DNA of 64,000 bases from Earliella scabrosa (lineage: Eukaryota; Basidiomycota; Agaricomycetes; Polyporales; Polyporaceae), in assembly GCA_022605405.1 (NCBI GenBank), contig JABYQQ010000017.1:992001-1056000 (forward strand), written 5' to 3'. Made by a program: the position numbers and the translations under genes. The notes beneath the pieces were generated by a model, which saw nothing but the letters and a program-made list of their open reading frames with translations, was not told the DNA's origin and ran no database searches. Positions 34,777-46,304 of this stretch are shown one piece after another. How positions within the stretch are numbered: position 1 is the first letter of the stretch; every line of letters starts with the position of its first letter.

Positions 34777-35390
34777 TTAGTATCGCTTCCCGAGACAGTA
34801 CGGCGTTCCTATAGATATAGATGAGAGCAAATCGGATTCTCCGTCAATGTAGTCGAGCAGAAGTCCAACAGTATCTCGCAGAAGCAGGAACTGAGTGATG
34901 CTCATGTCGAGAGCGAGCATGTGAGCGGGGGCCGCAAGAGGATGAATCCCTTCTATATCACACAATGGCAAGTCACCTCCCTGTTTCCCTGATGATGAGC
35001 AGGACGCGCGCATATGTGGCGCTAGACGTACCGGTGGTGCACCGATGCTAATGTATGACTCAAGCATCCGTGTTGTAATATCATGCAGAGCTACCGCTGC
35101 TTCTCCATGCTCGGAAGACGCAGTCTTTCCCCTTCTGTCGAGAACCAGAGACAACATATCGACTTGCGCCTGATTATTTCCGTGAGCCACGTGTCGGCCG
35201 CCAGCGGGCAGTAGTAGCAACTCACCCTGTACTGCCCCGAGCATACGATACAATAAGCGGTATCGTGGAGGCGCCGCTTTGCCTGCAACCAGTCCCCACC
35301 AAGTGGATCCGCGACCGCGATTGGCAGACGGCGAGAAGAGGGACAGGGACTTGTCCTCAAACACGCGCAACGGCCGAAGGATCCATTCTG
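34777..35390 (-). CDS. Unknown family, diverged copy C
   Basis: The minus strand encodes MDPS at about 35378, then after a good intron DWLQAKRRLHDTAYCIV, parallel to AAWFEAKRRFREAGYRMV of copies A and B. A second intron (gtgagt...aatcag, about 57 nt) follows, then AQVDMLSLVLDRRG, and a last part with ALDMSITQFLLLRDTVGLLLDY, parallel to ALKMNQDQLKLQSDAIGIVLSY. Order, spacing and the hydrophobic pattern of the final helix are the same, so this is a third, more diverged member. Frames across the second intron are not fully consistent with copies A and B. Function unknown. Confidence 0.5.
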
Positions 35391-35785
35391 ACTAAAGAGG
35401 TCCTGTTAGACTCAAAAAACAAACGAATATGGGAAGTATCTGTACCCAGTGGTTTGCGGATTCTGTAGTGACATGATGACCTGCGGAAGAGTAGGGCGAA
35501 GGATGTGTGTACAGGTCAAGGTATATACCTAAGCCGGACCGTGACCGGCGCTGTTGCTATATTGATCAAGCGCCTAATGGTGCCGGTGATGAGTAATGAG
35601 CTATGGGCGCTCAATACCACCCCATGTGTGGTATTGCCCTGCTCCAGACATGATTTCGTATACGTGACAACATCGCGCGCGTGCAGACATGGTGCTTCGC
35701 CTTGAACCGGAATTGACATCTTAGGCTATCTGAGAGCTATATGATATACATCGAAGACCCGGAACCTCCACACGCTTTCCCTAGA
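35391..35785. other. Intergenic, no gene
   Basis: Short frames only. This is the common upstream region between the minus-strand copy C and the plus-strand 510-aa gene. I looked here for a CACTA-type terminal repeat and did not find a convincing one. Confidence 0.4.
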
Positions 35786-37581
35786 ATGGCGACCGACAGC
35801 GATAAGGAGGACGTTGACTGGCTCATGAGCTCTCCGAGTCCTCAGTCCTCAGCCCTTGATGTAGGTCCTCTCCTCTTCCTTTGAATGCACTATGAGCTGC
35901 TGATGTTTATTCCAGGGAGAAACAATTAGCGGGACAGGCTGGCTTCTAGCATCCTCTCCGAGCGCTCACTCAAGCAAACCTCCTGAAACCTCTCGGGAGT
36001 TGAATGTTGAGGAGCCGGTCATGTCTTGGTTGCTGTCACCATCTTTAGAGCTATGTGACACCGGCGCTGACTTGGACAGTGATATTGATATGGGAGAAAG
36101 CGTAACGATGTTCTACCAAGGGCAACCTAGTGCGGCTGAATGTGGCAGTAACAGTCGAGACCAACCATTGGGCAGAGAGGTAGACCCACAATTGTCGCGT
36201 AAACAAGTACTCACGCTCATTCTTTCTCTCCCAGGACTACGTGAGCAGCCATGACCTTCGGGATCCATATAGCGAACGGGACATGGAAGTTGATCCCGAA
36301 CTACCCTCTACTCGCAACGATCCGCAGCCCGAGGTGAGAGCACGTCGCCTTGCGAAGCAGCCATTCTCACCCATGTCCGTGTGTAGGGACCTACGATCTC
36401 AGAAGATGTTCTTGGGCAACTCAATCGCATCACCACTACCATAACACAACTGCACCAATTCATGGTCGACAATCAAAGAGTCACTGACGCGCGACTTAGC
36501 GCCTTAGACGAGTCAATTCGTGCAATGAACGCGTCGAGATCTACCGAACTCCACGACGAAGACTCGCAGAGTCCGCCTCGGCCCATCATGCGGCCTCGCA
36601 AGAAGGACTCGTCCGCAAACTACGCTCGAGTAAGTCCCTAATTCTGGCGCTCATGTTTCGAAGAATTCCAATAGTTTGTTGAACTCCAGCGATGTATAAG
36701 AAAGCACATGAAACTCACCTTCGGGTTCAATCACACAGACGCGTTGCCAGAGGCCCCGTCTGCAGAAGAAGTACGGGAGTTGTTGTGCCGAGTCAACCGA
36801 GGCGCGTCTCTGCCCAAGCCGTATCGCGTCGATTGGACGAACACGCCCACCTCTGTATACAATCTTTGTGTAGAGAACGCATTTGCCGCGGACTTCTGGG
36901 CAAGCGTTATGGCTGGGCAATATAACATCGACCTCATACCGGCACCGTACCAAGACCGGGAAGGGTTCATAAAACTCTATCGGCGCCACCTAACCCATTT
37001 GAGGAAGTGCTGGGCAACTCAGCAAGATCCTCCGTTGGAGTCTCAGAAGGTCGCCAAAGCGAAGCATTACGCGCGCAACAGTCGCATTGGTACTGTGAGT
37101 ATGTGTTACTCACAAGTCTCGTTCACTCTAACTACTACATTAGTCATAGACCTTCCGCAATCGACGCGATGCTGCTCGATATCTCCCACCCCCAGACTCA
37201 GCCAAAGTCTTCAACCTCATCAAGGAGGTTGGGACAGTGGGTATCAGCTCAGACGAAGAGATACCTAGCCTCCCTGGACAAGGCCGTCAATACGCAACCT
37301 ATGACAGACCGTGGAGAGCACAAGCACTAGTACATCTATACCGACACATGGACTTGATTCACGCTGCCACACGAAATCCCAATGGCAACCCCATCCGCGT
37401 TCGTCACCGTACCCTCCGTGTCCGACAGCCGATGAATGTGCCTAAAGGTCTCCCAATTGATTGCTACGACCCCTTGTTCCTCAATCGTTGTACTCCACTT
37501 GACATGCAAGTGCTCCGCCCTCGACCACCAGTCGGCGTCGACGAGTTATGGATGCGCGTTCAGGCTAGTGGGATGGTGTAG
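35786..37581 (+). CDS. Transposon-associated type orphan, 510 aa
   Basis: Exons 35786-35860, 35916-36179, 36235-36333, 36387-36629, 36675-37094 and 37150-37581 are all multiples of three (phase 0) and give 510 aa. The N-terminal 200 residues are acidic and disordered, followed by a short helix (RITTTITQLHQFMVDNQR) and a basic patch (RPRKKDSS). The C-terminal 280 residues look folded: LQRCIRKHMKLTFGF, VENAFAADFWASVMAG, LYRRHLTHLRKCW, TFRNRRDAARYLPPPD, then GTVGISSDEE and YDRPWRAQAL. The second block resembles a very common uncharacterised Agaricomycete family with the signature RR...R and GxSSDE. I believe this family is often near DNA transposons, but this is recollection, not computed. Function unknown. 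Confidence 0.65.
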
Positions 37582-37812
37582 AACTGCATATATACATGTA
37601 GCTGATGCAAAGCCAACCGCCTGTCTGAAATGATAGTACATGCCGTCTACACTCCTGATCTATGGTTGTGTGCGTTCCTTGTACTAGTCAGGTTGACGTG
37701 GTATTGAGGGTTGCTATTTGCGGACCTTCAAAAATTGCTTTCCCGCGCATCATCTATGATCTGCCCCGCACTCTGCTGCGTGTCTCCTCACCCATCCATC
37801 CACTGTCTCCTT

Positions 37813-38781
37813 ATGAGTCGCTCGACGCCATTCTTCATCCCCAATGCACCTCGTACCTCTTACCATCCAGATCTCATGGATGTAGTATATGCTATTCGCA
37901 ACGCTGGCCAGCCAGTCAGGATCTTCCCTGGGCTCATGACGATCGCGAACGTCAATCGCCAGTTGTTCAACGATCTTGACGAAGTGCGCAAGCAGAAGTG
38001 CGATACGTGCTCCGAGATGGATCTACCCTGCGGTGCGACGAACTTGTCTACGTGGCGCTGTTCCGCCTGTCACACATCCAGTGCCGACAAGTGCTCTTGG
38101 TACAGCGGTAAGCCGATCTTATCGCCCCCGAAGGCTAACACCGATGTTCCGAGCAGGGATGAGAGCCCGGGGTCATCCACAGGTACCACCCTGTCTCCCG
38201 TACAAAGAGGCTCGGCGCCTCCAGTTGGTTCCACTTCCACCCGGCGTGGCCTGGGAGCAGGGGGGGAAACAGACCCCACGGCAGACAGTCCCTCCTGTCG
38301 CAGAGCGTGGTGAGGCGGTTCAGGGCGAGGAAGCTAGCAGTGTTGACGGAGAAATACAGAACGACCCCTCCTTTGGACCGGCACACTCTGTCATCACGTG
38401 GAGCGACATCGACGACGAGGTCTCCGCCCTTTCCCCGGAGCTCATAGATTTGGGCCGCACTCTTGCCATGGCCGTACACCTCGTTAGCAAGGACGTGAAG
38501 AACATGGAGCGTGGCATGCAGGAACTGCGGAACCTCATGAATGTACTCGTTACCGCCGTCGCAGAATTGCGCGGTCCTGGCGCCCACCCCGCGAGCGCTG
38601 TCGAACTCGTGGACCAGCCTCCGCATGCAGGTCCCTCCAGCATCGACGAGGAGGAGAGGGATAGCGACGCTCCGCGGGGCAAACGTGAGTCTACATCTTA
38701 GATCCCACACACATTCGAGCGATACTGACTCGCGCCATAGGACGCCGGGTTTCCCTCAGTGGCCGTGCTGCTCCGAAGTAA
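37813..38781 (+). CDS. Zn2Cys6-like putative DNA-binding protein, 287 aa
   Basis: Exons 37813-38107, 38157-38684 and 38741-38781 join in phase to 287 aa. Cysteines 63, 66, 73, 83, 86 and 94 give C-x2-C-x6-C-x9-C-x2-C-x7-C, the spacing of a fungal Zn(II)2Cys6 binuclear cluster, although basic residues between the cysteines are sparse (EMDLP). A helical segment follows near residues 210-240 (DLGRTLAMAVHLVSKDVKNM, ELRNLMNVLVTAVAEL) and could dimerise. The end is basic (GKRRRVSLSGRAAPK) like a nuclear signal; this ending depends on the third exon, and without splicing the frame stops at 38701. A nuclear DNA-binding role is inferred. It sits between the 510-aa orphan and the transposase, same strand. 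Confidence 0.6.
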
Positions 38782-40308
38782 TCGCTGACGAAAACCGATG
38801 TCGACGTCCAAATTGTATCAGTTCATGTATTGGCTTCTCATATCCCGCACGAAATCCATCGTCGTTGTCGTGCGGATCACTTTGGATAGGCGGCTTTTCA
38901 TCGCTATAAGTGTGAATAGTACGGTAAGGTCAAGGTTCGACTGACCATCCTGGACAATGTTCAACAGACTGCCAATTACAATGTTTGCGACACCGCTATC
39001 TTCTTGTGAGTATTAGCTATCTGTAGCGCAAGGATTTATCCGAAGCTTTGGTGTTAGCAGTGCACTGATCGAGGCGCAGTCCCTCAACATACCCATGGCG
39101 TGGTACGATTGATCCTGCGAGACATGAAACTCCGAAAGGTGGTACGTGCTCGCCTTGAGTGTCAGTTCATGCCCCCGTTCTGATCTCGATCGTCAGTTAT
39201 GACTTTGAGAACCGATGGTGCGGTATATTCTCGGACAACCGTGCGCTCGAAGGTCAACATGCCCGACACTTCATGATACCCGACCCCTCGCCACCTGCAT
39301 CTGTCTGGGGTCCGTACTCATGCAAGTCCATAAGGCGCCACGACCATGAAGGATCCTCCGCGTGGACTCTGGACCGTTCCGCCTATCGCGTCTGTCTGAT
39401 CCAAGTGAGCGATCTTGCGAGACTTTAGCGCTCGTCTGTCGATACAGTCTCGCGTCGCGTTCCATCAAGTCTGATAGGAGGTGAGCAGGAAGCTCTACTC
39501 TTTGGCTCGAGACGCGTCCAGCGTGAGTCTAACTACTGACTGTCTAGACTTCATGATGGCGATTACCGGCTGGCGAGCGTATTCCCTGTGACCGTGAAGT
39601 CTGAGCGCCTCCTCGTCGCCATTAGTGCCTGCACGGTGGCGGCCATCAACTTGCACCGGATATTGTCGGCTTACACGGTGTGTCGCGCTATACTGTTCGA
39701 ACTTCAGACCTACGTTCTGCTAGATTGACTTGCTCTGCTAGGCTCTACGGCCCCTCGCCGCTGCCTCGATATTCCCGACTGTACAGAGCGCAGACATGCT
39801 TGCCGCCGGGGTGGGATTCCAGGCATAGATGCCAAGGCGTAAGGCCGACCATATAGGCTTCATGCATATACGCGACATCGCGAGTTATCGCGAGTCTGAG
39901 TAGACTACGTGTCGCGCGTCCTGCCACATGGTGAGCACCTTCCCTTTCTCGATACTTGTACGGATAGGTCCTTGGCACGTCGGCTGCGAAGCACCTCACA
40001 ACAGCGATTGGAATGGAGTTGAGTCCTGATTGTCAAATTGCCGATGCTATGTTTGTCACTCTGCCTTTCTGGGAAAGCTCCCATGCTCGTTGACCTGGTA
40101 TGACAATATTTCCTCATTAGATCTAGACAAGTCGTGCTTGTGCACCCGGATCCCCGGGGCCGCGCCGAGATGCGCTCTGTTTGAGGCAATATAGGGAAAG
40201 GGTGTCATGACTGATTTAGGTGATGCGTACGACTGATCTTGTCTAGCTTCCACGCCCTATATAGCTCAAGCGAATGAACCTCCCGGATCAAGCCACGGAA
40301 TCCGCATC
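38782..40308 (+). pseudogene. Fragments of a propeller/F-box-type protein, unclosed
   Basis: Plus-strand peptides with beta-rich character occur in order: VKVRLTILDNVQQTANYNVCD (38928-38990), ISIVSYDFENRWCGIFSDN and SAWTLDRSAYRVCLIQ (39180-39402), then RLASVFPVTVKSERLLVAIS and AAINLHRILSAYT (39560-39680). The last two resemble the tail of Agaricomycete F-box proteins with a C-terminal propeller. Frames and introns could not be reconciled, so it is probably decayed. From 39745 to 40308 there are only short minus-strand frames; this is also where a 5' transposon terminus would be expected. Confidence 0.3.
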
Positions 40309-43300
40309 ATGGCACTCTCATTCTGTTATTGCGACCAGTGTGGACCTAAGGGATCACTTCAATCTCGCGCGACCATCTCGATCCATTCCAAGGCACAAGA
40401 TGTACGGAACATTCTAGCACTCAGAGCTTCTCAAGATGTGCGTGTTCTTCTCTGATAACTCTATGTACGCCTGCTCATTGTTCGCAGATATTGTCGTCAT
40501 CGGTCACTACAGAGGTACCCACTGAATATGCGGATCAGATTCATCGTCGACCTCCCCCCGCGGGTGATTCTGAACTACGCTCATGGCTATATTCCCGTAT
40601 CTCAGGCTTCGTGCAGCCTCAGAATGTTGACTTCATGTATCCGCCCACGGTACCGACAGCAATGTATCCGGGACCGAACCATGACCAATCCTGGCGAGAG
40701 GGACCGGTCGCGTTGCGGCAGGAGTCCCCTAGCAATGCGTCCGTGCTGCTGCATATATCTACTCTTCTCATGGCCCGAGACGCGGTGGATAGAGACCCTC
40801 ATCTTCGAAATCAACAAGAGCTCCGCCGTATAGTCCTTGCCGAGATGAACAAGCTCGAGCAGTGGAGGATGTCCCAATGGATCCGCCAGCAGCGCGCGGC
40901 TCGTGACCCAAATAGTTTGGGATGGAGGACTTATGACACGAGTAGGTGTTATCCATCCTAATTCTAGGTTAGAGACTGATATAATCTCATTCAGACCGTT
41001 ACTTCGCGAGCCCATCAAACGAGAACCCAGTCGTTACTGTCTGCGCATTCTTGGTCGTGACCCTCAATATTCTCTACCAGATGACCTTACCAGCATGCCG
41101 ATTCAGTTTGAAAGCTCTGCAGCTTTTGCTGAAGGTCTGCTCGCAAGTCATGGGAACGCATGCAGGGGACTTGGACTCCATTGTGAAGGGCATCCCAGCG
41201 GACCTGAGCACCGCTATCAAGCGGTTTGATATTGAACCGGACACCACTACATATGCTTGCTGCCCCGAGTGTTTTGCTCTTTACCCCCCTCGGCGCACAG
41301 ATCGTCCTGCATCAGAGACACCTCTCCCGATGGAACAGCCGAGCACATCCATACCCATCGACCCACTTCCATTCTTCCACGAGGCAGTCTTCGTCAATAG
41401 CCGCAACTTCAGCCCTTTTCCATCACGGTGCGTTTATCAGGACACGCCCGAAGACGGCAGATGCGGGGCAAGGCTTCTCAGAGGACACAGCGATCGTGAT
41501 ATCGATGCTGCCGAGCGCGACGTTACTAGCAAGTCAAACACGCTCAGGCCGATTCGTACCTATACCCATCAGTCGTTGATTGCTTGGGTTGGACGAATGT
41601 CATCTCGTCCAGACTTCGAAAGAATGGTCGACCAGTCGCTTGAGCGCGATAGTAACCTTCCCCCCGATGCTCCTGTGGACGATATCCTCCGATCCGCAGA
41701 GATCACCGCTCTCAAGTATCGCGATGGAATGACATATCTTCGCAAAGAAGGCACCGAGATCAGGCTCCTGTTCAGTCTATTCATTGACTGGTTCAATCCT
41801 CACGGGAACCGTCGAGCGGGTGCCTCGGTCTCGTCCGGAGTCATATTCATGGCTTGCCTCAACCTCCCGCCTGATGTTCGGTTCAAGCGAGAGAACATCT
41901 ACCTCGCCGGAGTGCTTCCCGGTCCCAAAGCCCCTTCAGTCCTCGAGGTCAATCATTTCATTTCTCCCCTAATTCCTGAGCTTCTTGAGCTTTGGAACGA
42001 AGGTGTCCAGTTATCGAGAACCACCTTGCATCGCGAGGGGCGTATCGCGCGCGGCGCGCTGGTTGCGCTGGTATCTGATCTAGGTGCTGTACGCAAGACG
42101 GCCGGTCAAGCATCACATAGCGCCACGTATTTCTGCTCATTTTGTCAACTCAAGAAGCGCGACATCAACGTGATCGATCCCGGGATGTGGCCTAGGCGTG
42201 ACTGTGCCACGTTCCGCTGTCTTGCCACCTCATGGCACTCTGCCCGGAGCCAAAATGAGCGCACCAGGCTCTTCAAGGCACATGGTGTCAGATACTCTGT
42301 CTTGTTGGAGCTCCCCTACTGGCGTCCAACCCGATATGTGGTTCTGGACACCATGCACAACATGTTTCTCGGCCTGTTCCAACGTCATTGCCGGAAGGTC
42401 TTCGGGATGAACATCAAAGTAGATGACCATTTGAACGTGGAAGAGCCGGAAGTTGCTCCCGAGGATCTCACTCGAGCGATTCAGCGTCTTCAGTGTTCTA
42501 CAAACCCACAAGGTCTCAGTAAAAAACTCAACTTACCCGTCTTGCGGGCCTTGTATGAAGCTGCAGAGCTCGGTCCTCCTGGAAAACGTACCAAGCTTCA
42601 ATTGGCGGAGGAGCTTTTAACACAAGTACGCACCCGCCTTCCTATCATTCCATATCGACCTCTCAACCTCTGACACTATAGCGCCACAACGTTGTCGCCG
42701 CCGCCTCGCGGCTGCGTCCCGAGAACCTCCGTGTGGGGTCTCATTCGTTCCGTAAGCAAAAAGAGACAGTCCTTGACAAAGCAGTGCTTCAGGAAGTTCG
42801 GCGAGACATGACACTGACACTTGTACCCACGTCAGTCGGGCGGGTGCCAGTTAATGTGGGTAGTGCCAGTGCCGGGACCCTGAGCGCAGACCATTGGCGA
42901 ACCTTCTGCACCATTCATCTATCAATAACACTCATACGACTCTGGGGAGACCTTCCCAGCTCAGACCGTCGTCGTAACCTGCTCGACAACTTCCTTCACA
43001 TGGTGATTGCCGTTCGCTATGGGACCACGCGAAGAATCACGCGCGCGAAGATTCAGACCTACTCTCATCATATATTCCAGTATGTTCGCGGTCTACGAGA
43101 ACTTTTCCCCGAACAAGACCTCGTTCCCAACCAGCATCTGGCTTTGCATTTGGGCGAAGTTTTGGAGAGATTTGGGCCTACACAGGCGTACTGGGCTTTC
43201 CCGTTCGAGCGTTTCATCCGCATCCTGCGCAAGGCAAATAGCAACAATCGAACTAGTATGTTCACCTGTACGTAAACGAGATCCGAAGATTAACAGGTTG

Positions 43301-44086
43301 ACGATTATAGGCGATATTGAAAGAACCTTCTTTCGGGCATGGTGCCTGGGTAACAACCTCAAGTCTATGATATGCTCAGAAGCGTTACCCCCAGTGTTGG
43401 AGCCGTTCACGTCTCTCGTTGATATGGCCTTCATGAATGATGACGCTAGCATCGCCGACAGGATCGACTCAGGTATATATGGTCCGCTGTCAGAACCTGT
43501 ATTGAAATGCGAGGATAGCAAAGCCACGGTACTCCCATTGGAAGTTTACCAAGCTTTGCTGAAGCGTATCTCGCTGGACCATGATCTCAACCACTCTACA
43601 AGTTACCTCTCGATACACAATCGGACACCACGGGAGCCCGAAGTCAGTCTCAATGCCGCCGCTCAAACTATTTCTCATATCAAACACCGTGGAAAACGGT
43701 TCTGTTCGGTAGCGCATTTCGAAGCGGACAGTCACGTAGTGTATCAAAACATCAGAGCGCGCCTCTGCCTCGGACGTATCGAGATGTTGTTCGTGCACAA
43801 AAGAAGATGCCAAGACGGTCAGTTTCACCACCAAGTCTTTGCCGCAATCCGCGGCTACCAGAGCCTCACGAGAGAAGATGCGACCAAGGATCCATACCGA
43901 CGATACAGCGCTTTGCGAGCGACGTTGGTCTACCAAACTTTAGCTCAGGAGGTGGAGGTCGTGCGCATGAGAGATATAGTATCTCATTTTGTACTTTGCC
44001 CGTATCAAGCCGGCATCAACGGCAGGCCTTGCGCGGTGGCCCTTCCACTAGACCAGGTGAGTCTCTACTACGTACCCCCGTTCTGA
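40309..44086 (+). CDS. Tnp2-like (EnSpm/CACTA) transposase, intact, 1187 aa
   Basis: Exons 40309-40437, 40488-40941, 40995-42625, 42682-43255 and 43311-44086 join in phase to 1187 aa with no stop or frameshift. The start has a Cys cluster (C6, C8, C11). The core shows the fungal Tnp2 signature: a Cys motif (YACCPECFALYPP), LLFSLFIDWFNPHGN (about 452-466), ALVALVSDLGAVRKTAGQASH (about 549-569), a CxxC (YFCSFC), and VLDTMHNMFLGLFQRHCRKV (about 644-663). Aspartates in DWFN, SDLG and LDTM are candidates for the catalytic triad of this DDD/E superfamily. The C-terminal part (HWRTFCTIHLSITLIRLWG, EVLERFGPTQAYWAFPFER) matches the conserved tail of these proteins. It cuts and pastes DNA in the nucleus. 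Integrity suggests recent activity. The last residues may be altered by an unspliced gtgagt at 44057. Confidence 0.85.
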
Positions 44087-44608
44087 GCGTGAGCGCTGAA
44101 GCATGCGAGCAAGGTATGAATGTTACACTAAGGGTCGAAAGGCGAATCATGATCAAGCAGTAGAAGAAATTGTGCCGGACAATAACGCCGTTGGGGCGTC
44201 CTACAGGGAGGATGATTGGCCATATAGCCTTCGAGTCGAGTGAAGAATAATACATATACATGCGCATCTACTGTAGACTCGTTCAAAGGCGTGTGCCTCG
44301 GCGCTGGATTGCGCACGACGTCTTGATGAGCTGCCTGGTTACGATATCAAGCTCGCTCTGGGCCAGATAGGTTGGCTGACCTAAGATAGTGAGTGCTGCT
44401 TGGCTATGAGCGCCATATTGAGCTGGGAGACTTAGCTGCCCTGCAAGCGACCTGGAACTGGTCGGAGATGCCTTGCAGTAAATCAATGCTGTACACAGCG
44501 GCTAGTGACATATAGGTCGATGGACTATTATGGATAAAACCGTTTCGGTGGTCAGCCGTCCCTGAAATCTCTGTATATGGGAACAGCTAGTTCTGAACTA
44601 CGCACATT
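44087..44608. other. Intergenic after the transposase
   Basis: No gene is supported. Two similar 14-bp strings occur, gattggccatatag at 44212 and gattggcctatacg at about 44624, and could be subterminal motifs or chance. TAGTG, the expected CACTA 3' end, occurs at 44394 and 44504 but without a matching 5' end. Confidence 0.35.
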
Positions 44609-45608
44609 ATGGTCAATTACGGTGATTGGCCTATACGGTATGTGACGGTGAAGTCTGTTGCAGTAGCTCGCAATGATGTAAGTCGTGGCGGCAATCTAGA
44701 TCTCCGCGGCAAGTCAGCGTGCGCACGCTTGCAGGCATATGTTGAACTTCGCTTAAGACGCGCGGACGCCCCACAACTTGTCACCCAACCACCACCATCA
44801 CCACTACCTCCCTCCCCGCCGCTACCTACATCGCACTGTCTCTTACCTCAACTAGAACCAAACATGCTTCCACCACCCACTGGCAGTACATGGCACTTGG
44901 TCCTGCCCGCAATACCCAAACATATCTATACCGAGAAACGGTCCAAACCAGCTCTTGAGCGGAAACGGAAGCACTTGCCTTCTCCGCTCACTCTCACCTG
45001 CATCACGGCCGAGCCGACCGACTCTACTCATCCCGTTCAACGTCTGCGAGTGGCACATAGACAAATCACGCAATTGCAACATGACGGACAAGTTCGGGCA
45101 ACTGTTCACGGTCAGAAGCCGTAAGCACTAATCGCCGTGTGTCTCATAAAGTGTACTGATGTGAGTTTGCAGCTCCGCTTTCTTTTCCCACTCGATGGAA
45201 ACAGACGAGGATACACAATGTCCCCATTGCACGACAGCGGCTCACCTACGGCGGACAAAGAGGAGTTCGAGTAGGTACTCGACACTATCTAAGCCTTATC
45301 ACACCCGCCGTGAGTTCAACGAACGAATTGGTCCCTTGACGGTCTGTCATACTCACAATTTACACACAGAGGCTGCGAAGGTGAACGTCGACAACAGTGT
45401 TCAACGTGAAGATTCTATGGGGAGTCGTCGACGGTTACACGAGCACTCAGTTCTTGCTGCTATCAAGGCTGAGAGCGACGATCTGGTGAAGAGCATCCAA
45501 GCCACACAACTGAAGCTGGCGCGACTCAGAGCTGCTCGGGTGTGTCAACGTACTTCTTACGGCCTGTACGACGCACTGACCCCTTCACAGGGACCTGAGA
45601 TGCTATAG
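44609..45608 (+). CDS. Orphan with Pro-rich region and coiled coil, 296 aa
   Basis: Exons 44609-44677, 44735-45120 and 45173-45608 join in phase to 296 aa. The first intron (44678-44734, gtaagt...ttgcag) is 57 nt and stop-free, so its retention would only add 19 residues; the borders are excellent and I treat it as an intron. After the start comes a Pro-rich segment (QPPPSPLPPSPPLP), a basic region (EKRSKPALERKRKH), a lone CPHC motif near the third exon start, and a terminal helix (VLAAIKAESDDLVKSIQATQ) of coiled-coil type. No family recognised. It follows the transposase by 520 bp on the same strand and might be part of the same insertion. Confidence 0.55.
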
Positions 45609-45684
45609 TCCCATCGTGTTGTGATGTTAAACCCGGTTTACGAAGCATGTTATTTACATCCCGTTTGTTCTATAATAACCCGTG

Positions 45685-46304
45685 CTACTCGACGTCGTCA
45701 CCCTCCTCCTCAACTATGGGAAGACACGCGACCTCCAGTTGACGAAAGATCTCCTTGAGAGTCAGCGATGCGCGAGTTGTCATAGACGCGACGTTGGTGA
45801 CAGTGGGTGGGCGACTGAACAGACACCTCCCCTGGGGACCGATGTCATCCATGGCGCTCTTGAAGGCGTCGTAGTCCTCCGGAAAGAAGAACACCAAGGA
45901 GCAAATGAGGGGGGTGCGAGATGACACCGTCCATCGGCACACTCGGTCGCCCTAGGATGGATTGAGACACGTGGTAGATTGATGAATATGGTCAACTCAC
46001 ACGACAGTACTCGAAGGTAAAACCCTTGGATAGCTTGTTCACCAACACCGGGAGTCTGGACTGCAAAGTTCCCGTGGGGAACGGTAGATCCTCAGCTCGG
46101 CAGTAAGGAAACTCTATGAGCAGCCAACCTGCAATGACGGGTTCGATCAGACGAAGAAGTGCATTGGGATTTGAACATCAACATACGAGCGCTGTAGGTA
46201 TCTACCAGGTAAACTTTGACACCAATCTCTGTCCGTGGACGCCGGCCACCGGAAGAGAAGACGAGAGTGACATTCGGGATTCTGATGTAAGTGCGGGATG
46301 CCAT
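45685..46304 (-). CDS. Compact orphan, 170 aa
   Basis: Exons 46187-46304 (ATG at 46304), 46001-46128 and 45685-45951 join in phase to 170 aa. The sequence looks like a small folded alpha/beta domain: RIPNVTLVFSSGG, VKVYLVDTYSARWLLIEFPYC, LPVLVNKLSKGFTFEYCRGDR, TPLICSLVFFFPEDYDAFKSA, then a helical end (LTLKEIFRQLEVACLPIVEEE). No signal peptide or membrane helix. I do not recognise the family. It is convergent with the 296-aa gene (77 bp between stops) and diverges from the 520-aa orphan at 46922. Upstream exons up to about 46590 are possible but unsupported. Confidence 0.55.

Larger units (their letters stand above)
35786..44086 (+). mobile_element. Putative EnSpm/CACTA-like element region
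   Basis: The span from the 510-aa orphan to the stop of the Tnp2-like transposase contains genes all on the plus strand, with intact splice sites, and could be one element. CACTA-like transposons often carry a second DNA-binding protein besides the transposase, and the Zn2Cys6-like gene at 37813 is a candidate. I could not find terminal inverted repeats or target duplications, so the borders are unknown and the accessory genes may simply be neighbours. Confidence 0.35.

Noticed and set aside
36207..36234. A 28-nt intron in the 510-aa gene
   Set aside because: A standard 55-nt intron using the donor at 36180 gives the same acceptor and keeps the frame, so the mini-intron is unnecessary.
40309..44086. 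KDZ (Kyakuja/Dileera/Zisupton) transposase
   Set aside because: The motifs LFIDWFNP, SDLGAVRKTAGQASH and LDTMHNMFLGL fit the Tnp2/EnSpm group, not KDZ proteins with their CxC N-terminal domains.
35391..44608. Terminal inverted repeats of the CACTA type (CACTA...TAGTG)
   Set aside because: Individual CACTA and TAGTG strings exist, but I found no pair with extended inverted similarity or a flanking target duplication.
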